Assembly (NCBI GenBank): GCA_949744025.1
Contig: CATJWA010000274.1
Span: 1-5,274, forward strand
Direction of reading: 5' to 3'
Origin: an uncultured Eubacteriales bacterium
GTDB taxonomy: Bacteria > Bacillota > Clostridia > Oscillospirales > Oscillospiraceae
DNA length: 5,274 nt
Made by a program: the position numbers and the translations under genes. Positions 1 to 5,244 of this stretch are shown one piece after another (the stretch's first letter is position 1; every line of letters starts with the position of its first letter). Below the pieces are notes generated by a model. The model did no database searches and was not told the origin of the DNA. It worked only from the letters and a program-made list of their open reading frames with translations.

Positions 1-48
1 CGCGCCGAAGCCGCCGCAATCCTGATGCGCTTCTGCCGGATTCCGTAA
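1..48 (+). CDS. C-terminal end of an S-layer-homology (SLH) domain protein (partial)
   Basis: Reading from base 1 in frame 1 gives 15 codons, RAEAAAILMRFCRIP, followed by a TAA at 46-48. The pattern R-A-E-x-A-x-I-L-x-R-F is the usual closing helix of an SLH domain, where it normally follows a 'xxIT' turn that would lie off the left edge. SLH domains bind secondary cell-wall polymers and hold surface proteins on the Gram-positive envelope, often as a terminal set of three repeats. The gene would therefore encode an exported, surface-anchored protein with its SLH repeats at the C-terminus. The stop is followed 14 bases later by a strong terminator, which fits a real gene end. Only 15 residues are visible, so the rest of the protein is unknown and a chance match cannot be excluded. 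Confidence 0.6.
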   Translation, partial: RAEAAAILMRFCRIP

Positions 49-62
49 AGCTTAACACAATG

Positions 63-108
63 TATAAAAATGGCGGCATGGCTAAATAGCCATGCCGCCA
101 TTTTTATA
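63..108. terminator. Bidirectional intrinsic terminator between convergent genes
   Basis: Two 21-base arms (63-83 and 88-108) are perfect reverse complements around the loop AAAT (84-87). The core of the stem is TGGCGGCATGGCT, flanked by an A-run on the left and a T-run on the right. The structure therefore gives a GC-rich stem with a U-tract on either strand. It lies 14 bases after the plus-strand SLH stop and 2 bases after the minus-strand hydrolase stop, so it can end both transcripts. Confidence 0.93.
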
Positions 109-110
109 TT

Positions 111-872
111 TCAGAGCCATATTCCCCAATCTCCGTAATCAAGCCTGCCGCCGCCGTGATGCAGTCTCCCCTCCGCTTTGAGCTCCCTGAGCGCATCGCG
201 CATACGCCGTATAAGCTCCGTCTGTATGTCCAGCGAGTGGTGCGCCGGGAGCACCCTTTTCACTGGCAGCACCGCGATTTTCTCCAGCGACTCAAGATAC
301 GCCTCGGGGTCTGTCGAGGGATAGTACGCAAAAAGGACGTCCTTATAAACCAGATCCCCCGTATACAGGTACCCTCTGTCCTTTTCCCAAAAGCACATGT
401 GCCCCGGCGAGTGGCCCGGAGTGTGCAGCACCTCAACGCTCCGCCCGCCAAGGTCGATTACATCGTGGTCCTCCAGCACCCGCGACGGCGTGCCGCGGAA
501 AAGCTCGTAGCTGCTTACGTCAAAGTCCTCCGGTATGTCGCAGCGGTCAAGTACCATTTCCCTGACCGTTTCAATCGTCAGTGGAAAATGCCCGTTCAGC
601 CAGCCAAGCTCCTCTCCGTGGGCATAAATTTCAGAGAAATACTTGTGTCCTCCGATGTGGTCCCAGTGTACGTGAGTTGCCGCCGCCGCGACAGACTTGT
701 CCGTAATCCTGCGCACCTCGTCATAAATGTTCGAAATACCGAGTCCCGTGTCAATAAGCAGGCTTCGCTCGCTTCCGTTGAGAAGATAGCAGTGCGTCTC
801 CTCCCAGTGCCGGTACTCGCTTATTACATATGTCTGCCCGTCAAGCTTATCTACTGTAAACCACTTATCCAT
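111..872 (-). CDS. MBL-fold metallo-hydrolase (glyoxalase II-like family)
   Basis: This 253-residue protein has the zinc-site motifs of the metallo-beta-lactamase superfamily in the expected order. THVHWDHIGG supplies H67, H69, D71 and H72. HTPGHSPGH supplies H154, TGD supplies D173 and PAHH supplies H211 (or H212). The strand 'LLIDTGLG' (38-45) before the first motif is also typical. Such proteins are usually cytosolic binuclear metal hydrolases acting on thioesters, lactones, phosphodiesters or similar bonds; the sequence does not fix the substrate. There is no signal peptide or membrane segment. The ATG start at 872-870 follows an AAGGAG (minus strand, 888-883) at 10 bases. The C-terminal tail is glycine- and histidine-rich (HHGGG) and ends in aromatic residues, an unusual extension after the last zinc ligand. 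A strong terminator lies between this gene and the operon upstream. All metal ligands are present, so activity is likely. Confidence 0.93.
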   Translation of the reverse strand: MDKWFTVDKLDGQTYVISEYRHWEETHCYLLNGSERSLLIDTGLGISNIYDEVRRITDKSVAAAATHVHWDHIGGHKYFSEIYAHGEELGWLNGHFPLTIETVREMVLDRCDIPEDFDVSSYELFRGTPSRVLEDHDVIDLGGRSVEVLHTPGHSPGHMCFWEKDRGYLYTGDLVYKDVLFAYYPSTDPEAYLESLEKIAVLPVKRVLPAHHSLDIQTELIRRMRDALRELKAEGRLHHGGGRLDYGDWGIWL

Positions 873-900
873 TTCTTCCCCGCTCCTTTTTCCTTACATC

Positions 901-931
901 AAAAAAAGTGAGGCCGTAAACGGCCTCACTT
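901..931 (-). terminator. Intrinsic terminator of the minus-strand trio
   Basis: The arms 906-916 and 921-931 form a perfect 11-bp stem (AAGTGAGGCCG) around a 4-base loop. On the minus strand the stem runs straight into seven U residues (907-901). It starts 10 bases after the stop codon of the J-domain gene and 29 bases before the hydrolase start codon. On the plus strand there is no T-run after the stem, so it is directional. Confidence 0.92.
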
Positions 932-940
932 CAGGCTCTT

Positions 941-1603
941 TCAGCACCACAAAAATCTCCACATACCGCCTCCGCATAGGTTGCACAGCAGGTTCGCCAG
1001 ACACAGCGACATGCAGATGTTTCCGCCTCCCACATTTACCCTCCGGAAACCGAAGCCGTCTCCGTAGGTCTCGTAAGCCTGTGCTCCGGACTGTATCTGC
1101 TCAAGCAGCTGTCGGTAGAGCATGTTTCCCGGCTCCATTGAACACGCGCGCTGAGCGTGGTTGAGCGCCGCGACTCGGTTGCCCATGTTGTAGTTCGCTA
1201 TGGCGTTGAGGTAGTACCACTCGCCGTCTCTCTCCGCCGGCGGCACGCCTGACAGTGCGTTTACCGCCTCGGCAAAATGCCGGCTGCGAATATAGCTGCG
1301 CGCGGCCTTTATCTCGTTGCGCTCCTGCTCACGCTGCCCCTGATAGGCTCCGCCGTAGCCGTAGCCCCCGCCATAGGCGTTGTAGCTTCCGGCCCCGCCG
1401 TAAGCTCCGTAATCGTTCTGCGGCTGGGGATTTTTTATCTGGTCGTAAGCGGCGTTTATTTCGTTCATTTTCTCCGCCGCGCGCGTGTCGCCTGGGTTGA
1501 GGTCCGGATGATATTTTTTCGCCAGCCTGCGGTAGGCCGTTTTGATTTCCTCGTCGCTTGCGTTGGGAGAGACTCCAAGGACCTTATAGGGATCGCTTAT
1601 CAA
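941..1603 (-). CDS. J-domain (DnaJ-like) protein with Gly/Tyr linker, TPR-like helices and Cys-rich tail
   Basis: This 220-residue protein opens with a clear J domain (about 4-58), including DPYKVLGV, YRRLAKKYHPD with the catalytic HPD at 32-34, and the closing helix around INAAYDQI. J domains stimulate the ATPase of DnaK. A Gly/Tyr-rich flexible linker follows (about 64-88), then a helical region (about 92-172) that reads like two TPR-type repeats, including 'YYLNAIANYNMGNRVAALNHAQRA' in two halves. The tail has five cysteines (197, 201, 207, 210, 220) in a hydrophobic context. There is no DnaJ-type zinc finger or substrate-binding C-domain, so this is a specialised co-chaperone and not housekeeping DnaJ. 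The start is TTG at 1603-1601, supported by GGGGGAG seven bases upstream; no ATG is available before the J domain. It overlaps the preceding gene by 20 bases and is the last gene of the operon. Confidence 0.9.
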   Translation of the reverse strand: MISDPYKVLGVSPNASDEEIKTAYRRLAKKYHPDLNPGDTRAAEKMNEINAAYDQIKNPQPQNDYGAYGGAGSYNAYGGGYGYGGAYQGQREQERNEIKAARSYIRSRHFAEAVNALSGVPPAERDGEWYYLNAIANYNMGNRVAALNHAQRACSMEPGNMLYRQLLEQIQSGAQAYETYGDGFGFRRVNVGGGNICMSLCLANLLCNLCGGGMWRFLWC

Positions 1604-2432
1604 TTTCCGACTCCCCCTTTTTCTTCATCGCGCGCTCGTACTGTATCCAAACACCGCTGTAAAGTATGCTGCGCATTATGTCCACATCCTGAAGCAGCGG
1701 CAGTTTTTCAAACTCCACGGCGCACTCGCCAATGAGCATTGTGAGTATACTCCTTTTTTCCTGCTCTGTCAAATTCGCCCCGCCCATGGAAGCGAAGGGA
1801 TTATAACGCCCGCGCTTCAAGTCGCTTTCCAAGTCAACACAGGCATCCATCATGTAAATAAAGCGGCCAAGAGACTGTCCGAAAAGGCGAAACTGCTTTT
1901 CCCAGGAGTCCTCATAATACACAAACAGCTCGCCCATTAGCCGCCCGAAGCAGTTGGCCGCCACGTCCGGATTCTCTCCCCCGCTCCTTTCTATGTCCGA
2001 GAGCTCCTCAATGCAGGCGCTTATAGCCGTGCACTGGCGGGGCCAAAGCTCCGCGGCGCGCTCAAAGCCGCTTTTGAGCATTTTTGCCTCGGTCAGCCGC
2101 GCAACACTCCTGCCGTCCTGCCAGTCGTCCAAACAGTTATAGTAAGCCAGCGCCACGTTCATATCAGCGGCGTAGTCCGTAAAACGGCTGCTCCAGCTCT
2201 CGCGCTCCTTCACCGGATGGATAAAGCAGCGTTTTATTTGCTCGCTCTCCGGCGGCTCGTACATGGACGTGAGAAGCATTACAAGAAACGTCATGTCAAA
2301 ATTGAGTGTCAGCCGGCTCAGGCTGCCGTGGCGCTGCCTGAGCGCGCGGCACAGTCCGCAGTAGCAGCCGCGATAGCGCTCCTTCTGCTCCGGCGTGAGC
2401 GCGTCCACACTTGCGACAATATATCCGAACAT
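1584..2432 (-). CDS. DUF5685-like all-helical protein of unknown function
   Basis: This 282-residue soluble protein resembles the uncharacterised DUF5685 family of Clostridia. That call rests on recalled family features: the N-terminus MFGYI, a 'YCGLCRAL' box with C23, C25 and C28, and 'LNFDMTFL' at 43-50. Further possible metal ligands are C69 and H72. The rest is predicted mainly helical. Two aspartate-rich segments stand out: YYNCLDDWQDG (DDxxD at 102-106) and DACVDLESDLKRGRYNPF (D200, D204). They look like the metal-diphosphate motifs of class I isoprenoid synthases, but no function is established. I chose the ATG at 2432-2430: it matches the family start and lies one base after the TGA of the upstream gene, which points to translational reinitiation. 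An in-frame TTG at 2450 would add six residues and overlap that gene by 17 bases. It is the middle gene of the trio and ends inside the start of the J-domain gene. Confidence 0.8.
   Translation of the reverse strand: MFGYIVASVDALTPEQKERYRGCYCGLCRALRQRHGSLSRLTLNFDMTFLVMLLTSMYEPPESEQIKRCFIHPVKERESWSSRFTDYAADMNVALAYYNCLDDWQDGRSVARLTEAKMLKSGFERAAELWPRQCTAISACIEELSDIERSGGENPDVAANCFGRLMGELFVYYEDSWEKQFRLFGQSLGRFIYMMDACVDLESDLKRGRYNPFASMGGANLTEQEKRSILTMLIGECAVEFEKLPLLQDVDIMRSILYSGVWIQYERAMKKKGESEIDKRSL
1611..1617 (-). promoter_or_regulatory. Ribosome binding site that fixes a TTG start
   Basis: The minus strand reads GGGGGAG here, 7 bases before the TTG at 1603-1601. It lies inside the end of the DUF5685-like gene. 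The good Shine-Dalgarno match and spacing are the main reason to accept the rare TTG start for the J-domain gene, since that frame has no ATG or GTG near the J-domain start. Confidence 0.75.
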
Positions 2433-2433
2433 A

Positions 2434-2838
2434 TCAGGTCTTTCTCTCAAAGGCGGTGCCGCACTTGCGGCAGGTCACGCGTATCTTCCCCTTGCCGCGC
2501 GGAACACGCAGCATCGCCCGGCAGGACGGACAGCGGAAAAACTTATAGTCCCTGCTCTGCCTGCGCCGGTCCTTCCAGTCTCGGAAGCCGTTCAGGGCCT
2601 TCATACGGTATTGATAATATTTCGCGTTCTCCGCCCGCCTCTTTGCCAGATTCTTTGAAAAGATTCTGAAATAGGCATAGATAAGCACCGCCAGCGCCAG
2701 ATACCAGAAAATCCTTCCCACCGCTCCGCGGAATATAAGCTGCAAAAGTACCAGTACGAGCCCTAAGTATGTCAGGAATCGGGAGAACAGGTCAACGCCG
2801 TTGCGGCCATACATAAATTGTATCAGTTTTTGCTTCAT
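2434..2838 (-). CDS. Small membrane protein with two transmembrane helices and a C-terminal zinc ribbon
   Basis: This 134-residue protein starts with a short basic segment and the motif GRNGVDLFSRF (11-21). Two hydrophobic helices follow, at about 18-37 and 43-60. After them comes a basic, probably cytosolic linker (62-98, many Arg and Lys). It ends with a treble-clef or zinc-ribbon pair, CPSC (103-106) and CRKC (123-126), separated by 16 residues that include PRGKGKIRV. The four cysteines should hold one zinc, and the basic knuckle could bind nucleic acid, lipid head groups or a protein partner. Both termini are predicted cytosolic. The ATG at 2838 has GGGGAG (minus strand, 2852-2847) 8 bases upstream. 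It is the first gene of the operon and its TGA lies one base before the next ATG. The architecture is common in Clostridia as an unnamed family, and I know of no defined function. Confidence 0.85.
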   Translation of the reverse strand: MKQKLIQFMYGRNGVDLFSRFLTYLGLVLVLLQLIFRGAVGRIFWYLALAVLIYAYFRIFSKNLAKRRAENAKYYQYRMKALNGFRDWKDRRRQSRDYKFFRCPSCRAMLRVPRGKGKIRVTCRKCGTAFERKT

Positions 2839-2885
2839 ACAGAACGCTCCCCAATATCAGCCCGAAAGCACACGGGTTTTATTTT

Positions 2886-2901
2886 CTTAATTATTATTAA
2901 G
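2886..2901. repeat. AT-rich inverted repeat at the minus-strand transcription start
   Basis: CTTAAT (2886-2891) and ATTAAG (2896-2901) are reverse complements around TATT. The element overlaps the -10 and predicted start site of the candidate leftward promoter. It is too AT-rich to be a terminator stem, so a protein-binding site is possible. With six-base arms in AT-rich DNA, chance is also plausible. Confidence 0.3.
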
Positions 2902-2928
2902 TATGTCAGTATCGGTATAAATTGTCAA
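2900..2928 (-). promoter_or_regulatory. Candidate promoter for the minus-strand trio
   Basis: The minus strand has a perfect -35 hexamer TTGACA (2928-2923), a 17-base spacer and CATACT (2905-2900, four of six matches to TATAAT). Transcription would begin near 2893, leaving a leader of about 55 bases before the ATG at 2838. A second TTGACA on the same strand at 2979-2974 has only AATAAA at the matching -10 position, so it is a weaker alternative. Confidence 0.5.
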
Positions 2929-2930
2929 TT
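2920..2930. repeat. First copy of the ATTGTCAAT repeat (odd palindrome)
   Basis: AATTGTCAATT is an 11-base palindrome with a single central base. It contains the nonamer ATTGTCAAT (2921-2929), which recurs at 2972-2980. This copy contains the -35 hexamer of the candidate leftward promoter, so a bound protein would block that promoter. Confidence 0.45.
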
Positions 2931-2971
2931 AACAAATCGTAAACTTTTGTTTTATTGCACAACATTACGAC

Positions 2972-2980
2972 ATTGTCAAT
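2972..2980. repeat. Second copy of the ATTGTCAAT repeat
   Basis: An identical nonamer to 2921-2929, offset by 51 bases (about five helical turns). It contains the -35 hexamer of the rightward promoter. Together the two copies place the same half-palindromic sequence on each of the divergent promoters. That fits a shared operator, but also fits the simple fact that TTGACA-like -35 elements resemble each other. Confidence 0.45.
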
Positions 2981-3001
2981 CTTTGTCACTCATGCTATAA
3001 T
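2973..3001 (+). promoter_or_regulatory. Near-consensus extended -10 promoter for the PLP enzyme/transporter operon
   Basis: TTGTCA (2973-2978, five of six) is followed by a 17-base spacer and a perfect TATAAT (2996-3001), with a TGC extended -10 element at 2993-2995. Initiation is expected near 3008, giving a leader of about 50 bases before the ATG at 3059. The match to a housekeeping sigma-A promoter is strong, so high basal transcription is expected unless a repressor acts. Confidence 0.85.
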
Positions 3002-3058
3002 GTCGCTTGGCTTTATTATGCCCGAACAATAACAGTAGAAAACGGAGGAAAATGAGCA

Positions 3059-4336
3059 ATGCTTGAGATGTATGAGAAGTTCGGTATAGACAAGGCAGTG
3101 CTCGACTACTGCAACGGTATCATTGACGGGCTCATCCCGCGTTTTGACGCCATCGACCGCACAGCGGAGTACAATCAGCTTAAGGTGCTGCGCGCCATGC
3201 AGGACAACCGGGTGGACGCGCAGTGCTTCGCCGGCTCCACCGGCTACGGCTACGATGACATTGGCCGCGACACGCTTGAGCGTGTATACGCCGCCTGTTT
3301 CGGCACGCACTCCGCACTGGTTCGCCCTCAGCTTGTGTGCGGCACGCACGCCCTTGCTGTCGCTCTCTCGGCAAATCTTCTTCCGGGGGACGAGCTACTC
3401 TCACCAGTAGGTAAGCCCTACGACACCCTTGAGCAGGTTATCGGCATCAGGCCCAGCGCCTGCTCTCTGAGCGAATACGGCGTCAAATACCGTCAGGTCG
3501 ATCTGCTTCCCAACGGCAGCTTTGATTACGGAGGCATTGAAAAAGCGATAAATGACAGGACCAAGCTTATAACAATCCAGCGCTCGAAGGGTTATGCCAT
3601 GCGTCCCACCCTCTCAGTCGAGCGCATCGGCGAGCTCATCGCATTCTGTAAGCGGGTAAAGCCCGACGTGATATGTATGGTAGACAACTGCTACGGCGAG
3701 TTTGTCGAAACGCTGGAGCCCTCAAACGTAGGTGCAGATATGATTGTCGGCTCGCTGATAAAAAACCCCGGTGGTGGCCTGTCCCCCATCGGCGGATATA
3801 TATGCGGCACGCAACAATGCGTTGACCGCTGTGCCTACAGGCTCTCCGCCCCAGGCCTTGGCCAGGAGGTCGGCGCAAGCTTGGATGTAAAGAAATCCAT
3901 GTATCAGGGTCTTTTCATGGCCCCTGTAACCGTCTCCGGCGCGCTCAAGGGCGCCATATTTGCCGCGCGGTTGTATGAGTCTCTCGGCTTTCGAGTAATT
4001 CCCGCAGGAAAAGAGAACCGTCATGATATCATTCAGGCCGTGGAGCTCGGCTCGCCTGAGCGTCTTGTTGCCTTCTGCGAGGGAATACAGGCCGCAGCGC
4101 CGGTTGACAGCTATGTCCGCCCTGTCCCTGCTCCTATGCCCGGCTATGATTCCGACGTTATCATGGCCGCCGGTGCTTTTGCTCAGGGCAGCTCTATCGA
4201 GTTGTCTGCGGACGGCCCCATGCGTGAGCCCTACTCCGTCTACTTCCAAGGCGGACTTACCTGGTATCACGCAAAATTAGGGATAATTATGTCCCTGCAA
4301 AAAATGTATGAGAAGGGTTTGATAAAATTAAAATGA
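3059..4336 (+). CDS. ynbB: YnbB/Met-gamma-lyase-family PLP-dependent enzyme ('aluminium resistance' family)
   Basis: This 425-residue protein matches the PF06838-type family (B. subtilis YnbB) along its whole length and at the usual size. Recognisable landmarks include EYNQLKVLRAMQ (37-48), GYGYDDIGRDTLE (62-74), RPQLVCGTHALAVAL (89-103), GDELL and GKPYDTLEQVIGI (118-130). Others are IQRSKGY (173-179) and VDNCYGEF (208-215), where D209 should contact the PLP ring nitrogen. The segment GSLIKNPGGG (231-240) carries the Schiff-base lysine, K235. MPGYDSDVIMAAG (360-372) and ELSADGP (381-387) complete the pattern. The fold is that of cystathionine gamma-synthase-type (fold type I) enzymes in the cytosol. 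The family name implies C-S lyase chemistry, but substrates are poorly defined. The ATG at 3059 follows GGAGG (3044-3048) by 10 bases. It overlaps the downstream transporter by ATGA. In many Firmicutes this gene sits beside hfq, miaA or lexA; here it does not. Confidence 0.95.
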   Translation: MLEMYEKFGIDKAVLDYCNGIIDGLIPRFDAIDRTAEYNQLKVLRAMQDNRVDAQCFAGSTGYGYDDIGRDTLERVYAACFGTHSALVRPQLVCGTHALAVALSANLLPGDELLSPVGKPYDTLEQVIGIRPSACSLSEYGVKYRQVDLLPNGSFDYGGIEKAINDRTKLITIQRSKGYAMRPTLSVERIGELIAFCKRVKPDVICMVDNCYGEFVETLEPSNVGADMIVGSLIKNPGGGLSPIGGYICGTQQCVDRCAYRLSAPGLGQEVGASLDVKKSMYQGLFMAPVTVSGALKGAIFAARLYESLGFRVIPAGKENRHDIIQAVELGSPERLVAFCEGIQAAAPVDSYVRPVPAPMPGYDSDVIMAAGAFAQGSSIELSADGPMREPYSVYFQGGLTWYHAKLGIIMSLQKMYEKGLIKLK

Positions 4337-5244
4337 TGTGGTTTTGGCTTTCGCTCACTGCTCTTGTGTTCTGGAGCGGCTCGGACCTGTTTTCCAAAAT
4401 AGGCTGCGCCGACGCGCGCGACAAATACAGTCACCTGAAAATGGTCATGGCTGTTGGCGTGGTCGTGGGCCTGCACGCCTGTTACGAGATATTCATTGGC
4501 GGAACGGAAATATCAATCTCAATAATTTTGACCTATCTGCCAGTGTCCATGCTGTACATACTGTCCATGGCCATGGGCTATCTCGGCCTGCGCTATATTG
4601 AGCTGTCCATCTCCTCTCCCATCTGCAACTCCTCCGGCGCAATCGTTGCCGTGCTGTGCCTTGCAATCGACGGCATTAACAGCATCGTGCCGCTTCAGCT
4701 TGTCGCCACGGCCTGTGTGTGCGTCGGCGTCGTCGCGCTCGGCATCGTCGAGGCGCATGAGGACGAGGAGCTGCGCCGCGCGCGTCAGGAGGCATCCAAC
4801 CATCGCTATACCAAATCGTGGCTTGCCCTTGCCCTGCCGGTTATGTACTGCCTACTCGACGCGCTCGGTACCTTTGCCGACAACCGTGTGCTTGAGGTTC
4901 TGAACGAGGACTCCGCGAACGTCGCCTATGAGCTGACCTTCCTCGTCTGCGGCGTGCTGTGCTTTATTTATACAGTCATAATCAAAAAGGACAAGCTTGT
5001 TCCGAAAATGGAGGCGCCTAAATACGCCGGCGCCGTGTTCGAGACCGCCGGCCAGTTCGCCTACATCTACGCCATAGCAGACACACAGCACGTTGCCATG
5101 GCCGCACCCATCATCTCTGCCTACTGCGTGGCCTCAGTGCTCTGGAGCCGCCTTTTTCTCAAGGAAAGGCTCTCTTGGAAGCACTACGCAGCTATTTTCG
5201 TAGTTGTTATCGGCATTGTAATCTTGGGTATTTGCGACGAATAA
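4333..5244 (+). CDS. DMT-superfamily (EamA-type) transporter, ten transmembrane helices
   Basis: This 303-residue membrane protein has about ten hydrophobic helices, near 3-20, 36-55, 61-82, 92-112, 118-139, 162-182, 198-218, 230-248, 253-274 and 283-301. It shows the two-repeat EamA layout. The first half ends with SSPICNSSGAIVAVL... and VGVVALGI, and the second with AAPIISAYCVASVLW, LFLKERLSW and VVVIGIVILGI. A charged cytosolic loop (139-161) joins the halves. DMT proteins usually export or exchange small metabolites such as amino acids, nucleobases or sugar phosphates. The substrate cannot be read from sequence. The start ATG (4333) overlaps the TGA of the PLP-enzyme gene as ATGA. ATG at 4336 is an in-frame alternative, and the nearest purine-rich stretch (AGAAGGG) lies well upstream, so translation probably depends on coupling. 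The pairing suggests it carries a substrate or product of that enzyme. Confidence 0.88.
   Translation: MMWFWLSLTALVFWSGSDLFSKIGCADARDKYSHLKMVMAVGVVVGLHACYEIFIGGTEISISIILTYLPVSMLYILSMAMGYLGLRYIELSISSPICNSSGAIVAVLCLAIDGINSIVPLQLVATACVCVGVVALGIVEAHEDEELRRARQEASNHRYTKSWLALALPVMYCLLDALGTFADNRVLEVLNEDSANVAYELTFLVCGVLCFIYTVIIKKDKLVPKMEAPKYAGAVFETAGQFAYIYAIADTQHVAMAAPIISAYCVASVLWSRLFLKERLSWKHYAAIFVVVIGIVILGICDE

Noticed and set aside
156..911. Long open plus-strand frame opposite the MBL-fold hydrolase
   Set aside because: It is rich in Arg, Val and Pro as expected for the complement of a GC-rich gene, has no domain, and would run through the terminator stem. The minus-strand protein has a complete zinc site.
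2433..2450. In-frame TTG at 2450 as the start of the DUF5685-like gene
   Set aside because: It has no clear ribosome site, overlaps the upstream gene and adds six residues before the family-like MFGYI start. The ATG at 2432, one base after the upstream stop, fits better.
2434..2838. Zinc-ribbon membrane protein as a phage or toxin-antitoxin component
   Set aside because: Its size and two helices superficially recall a small toxin, but the gene is in a housekeeping-like operon, has no antitoxin-like partner, and base composition matches its neighbours.
3002..3058. Riboswitch or T-box in the ynbB leader
   Set aside because: The expected leader is only about 50 bases and AT-rich, with no stable stems, no T-box sequence and no terminator before the start codon.
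2990..3349. Minus-strand frame of 119 codons over the ynbB start
   Set aside because: It has no recognisable domain and lies opposite highly conserved YnbB residues. It reads as a shadow frame.
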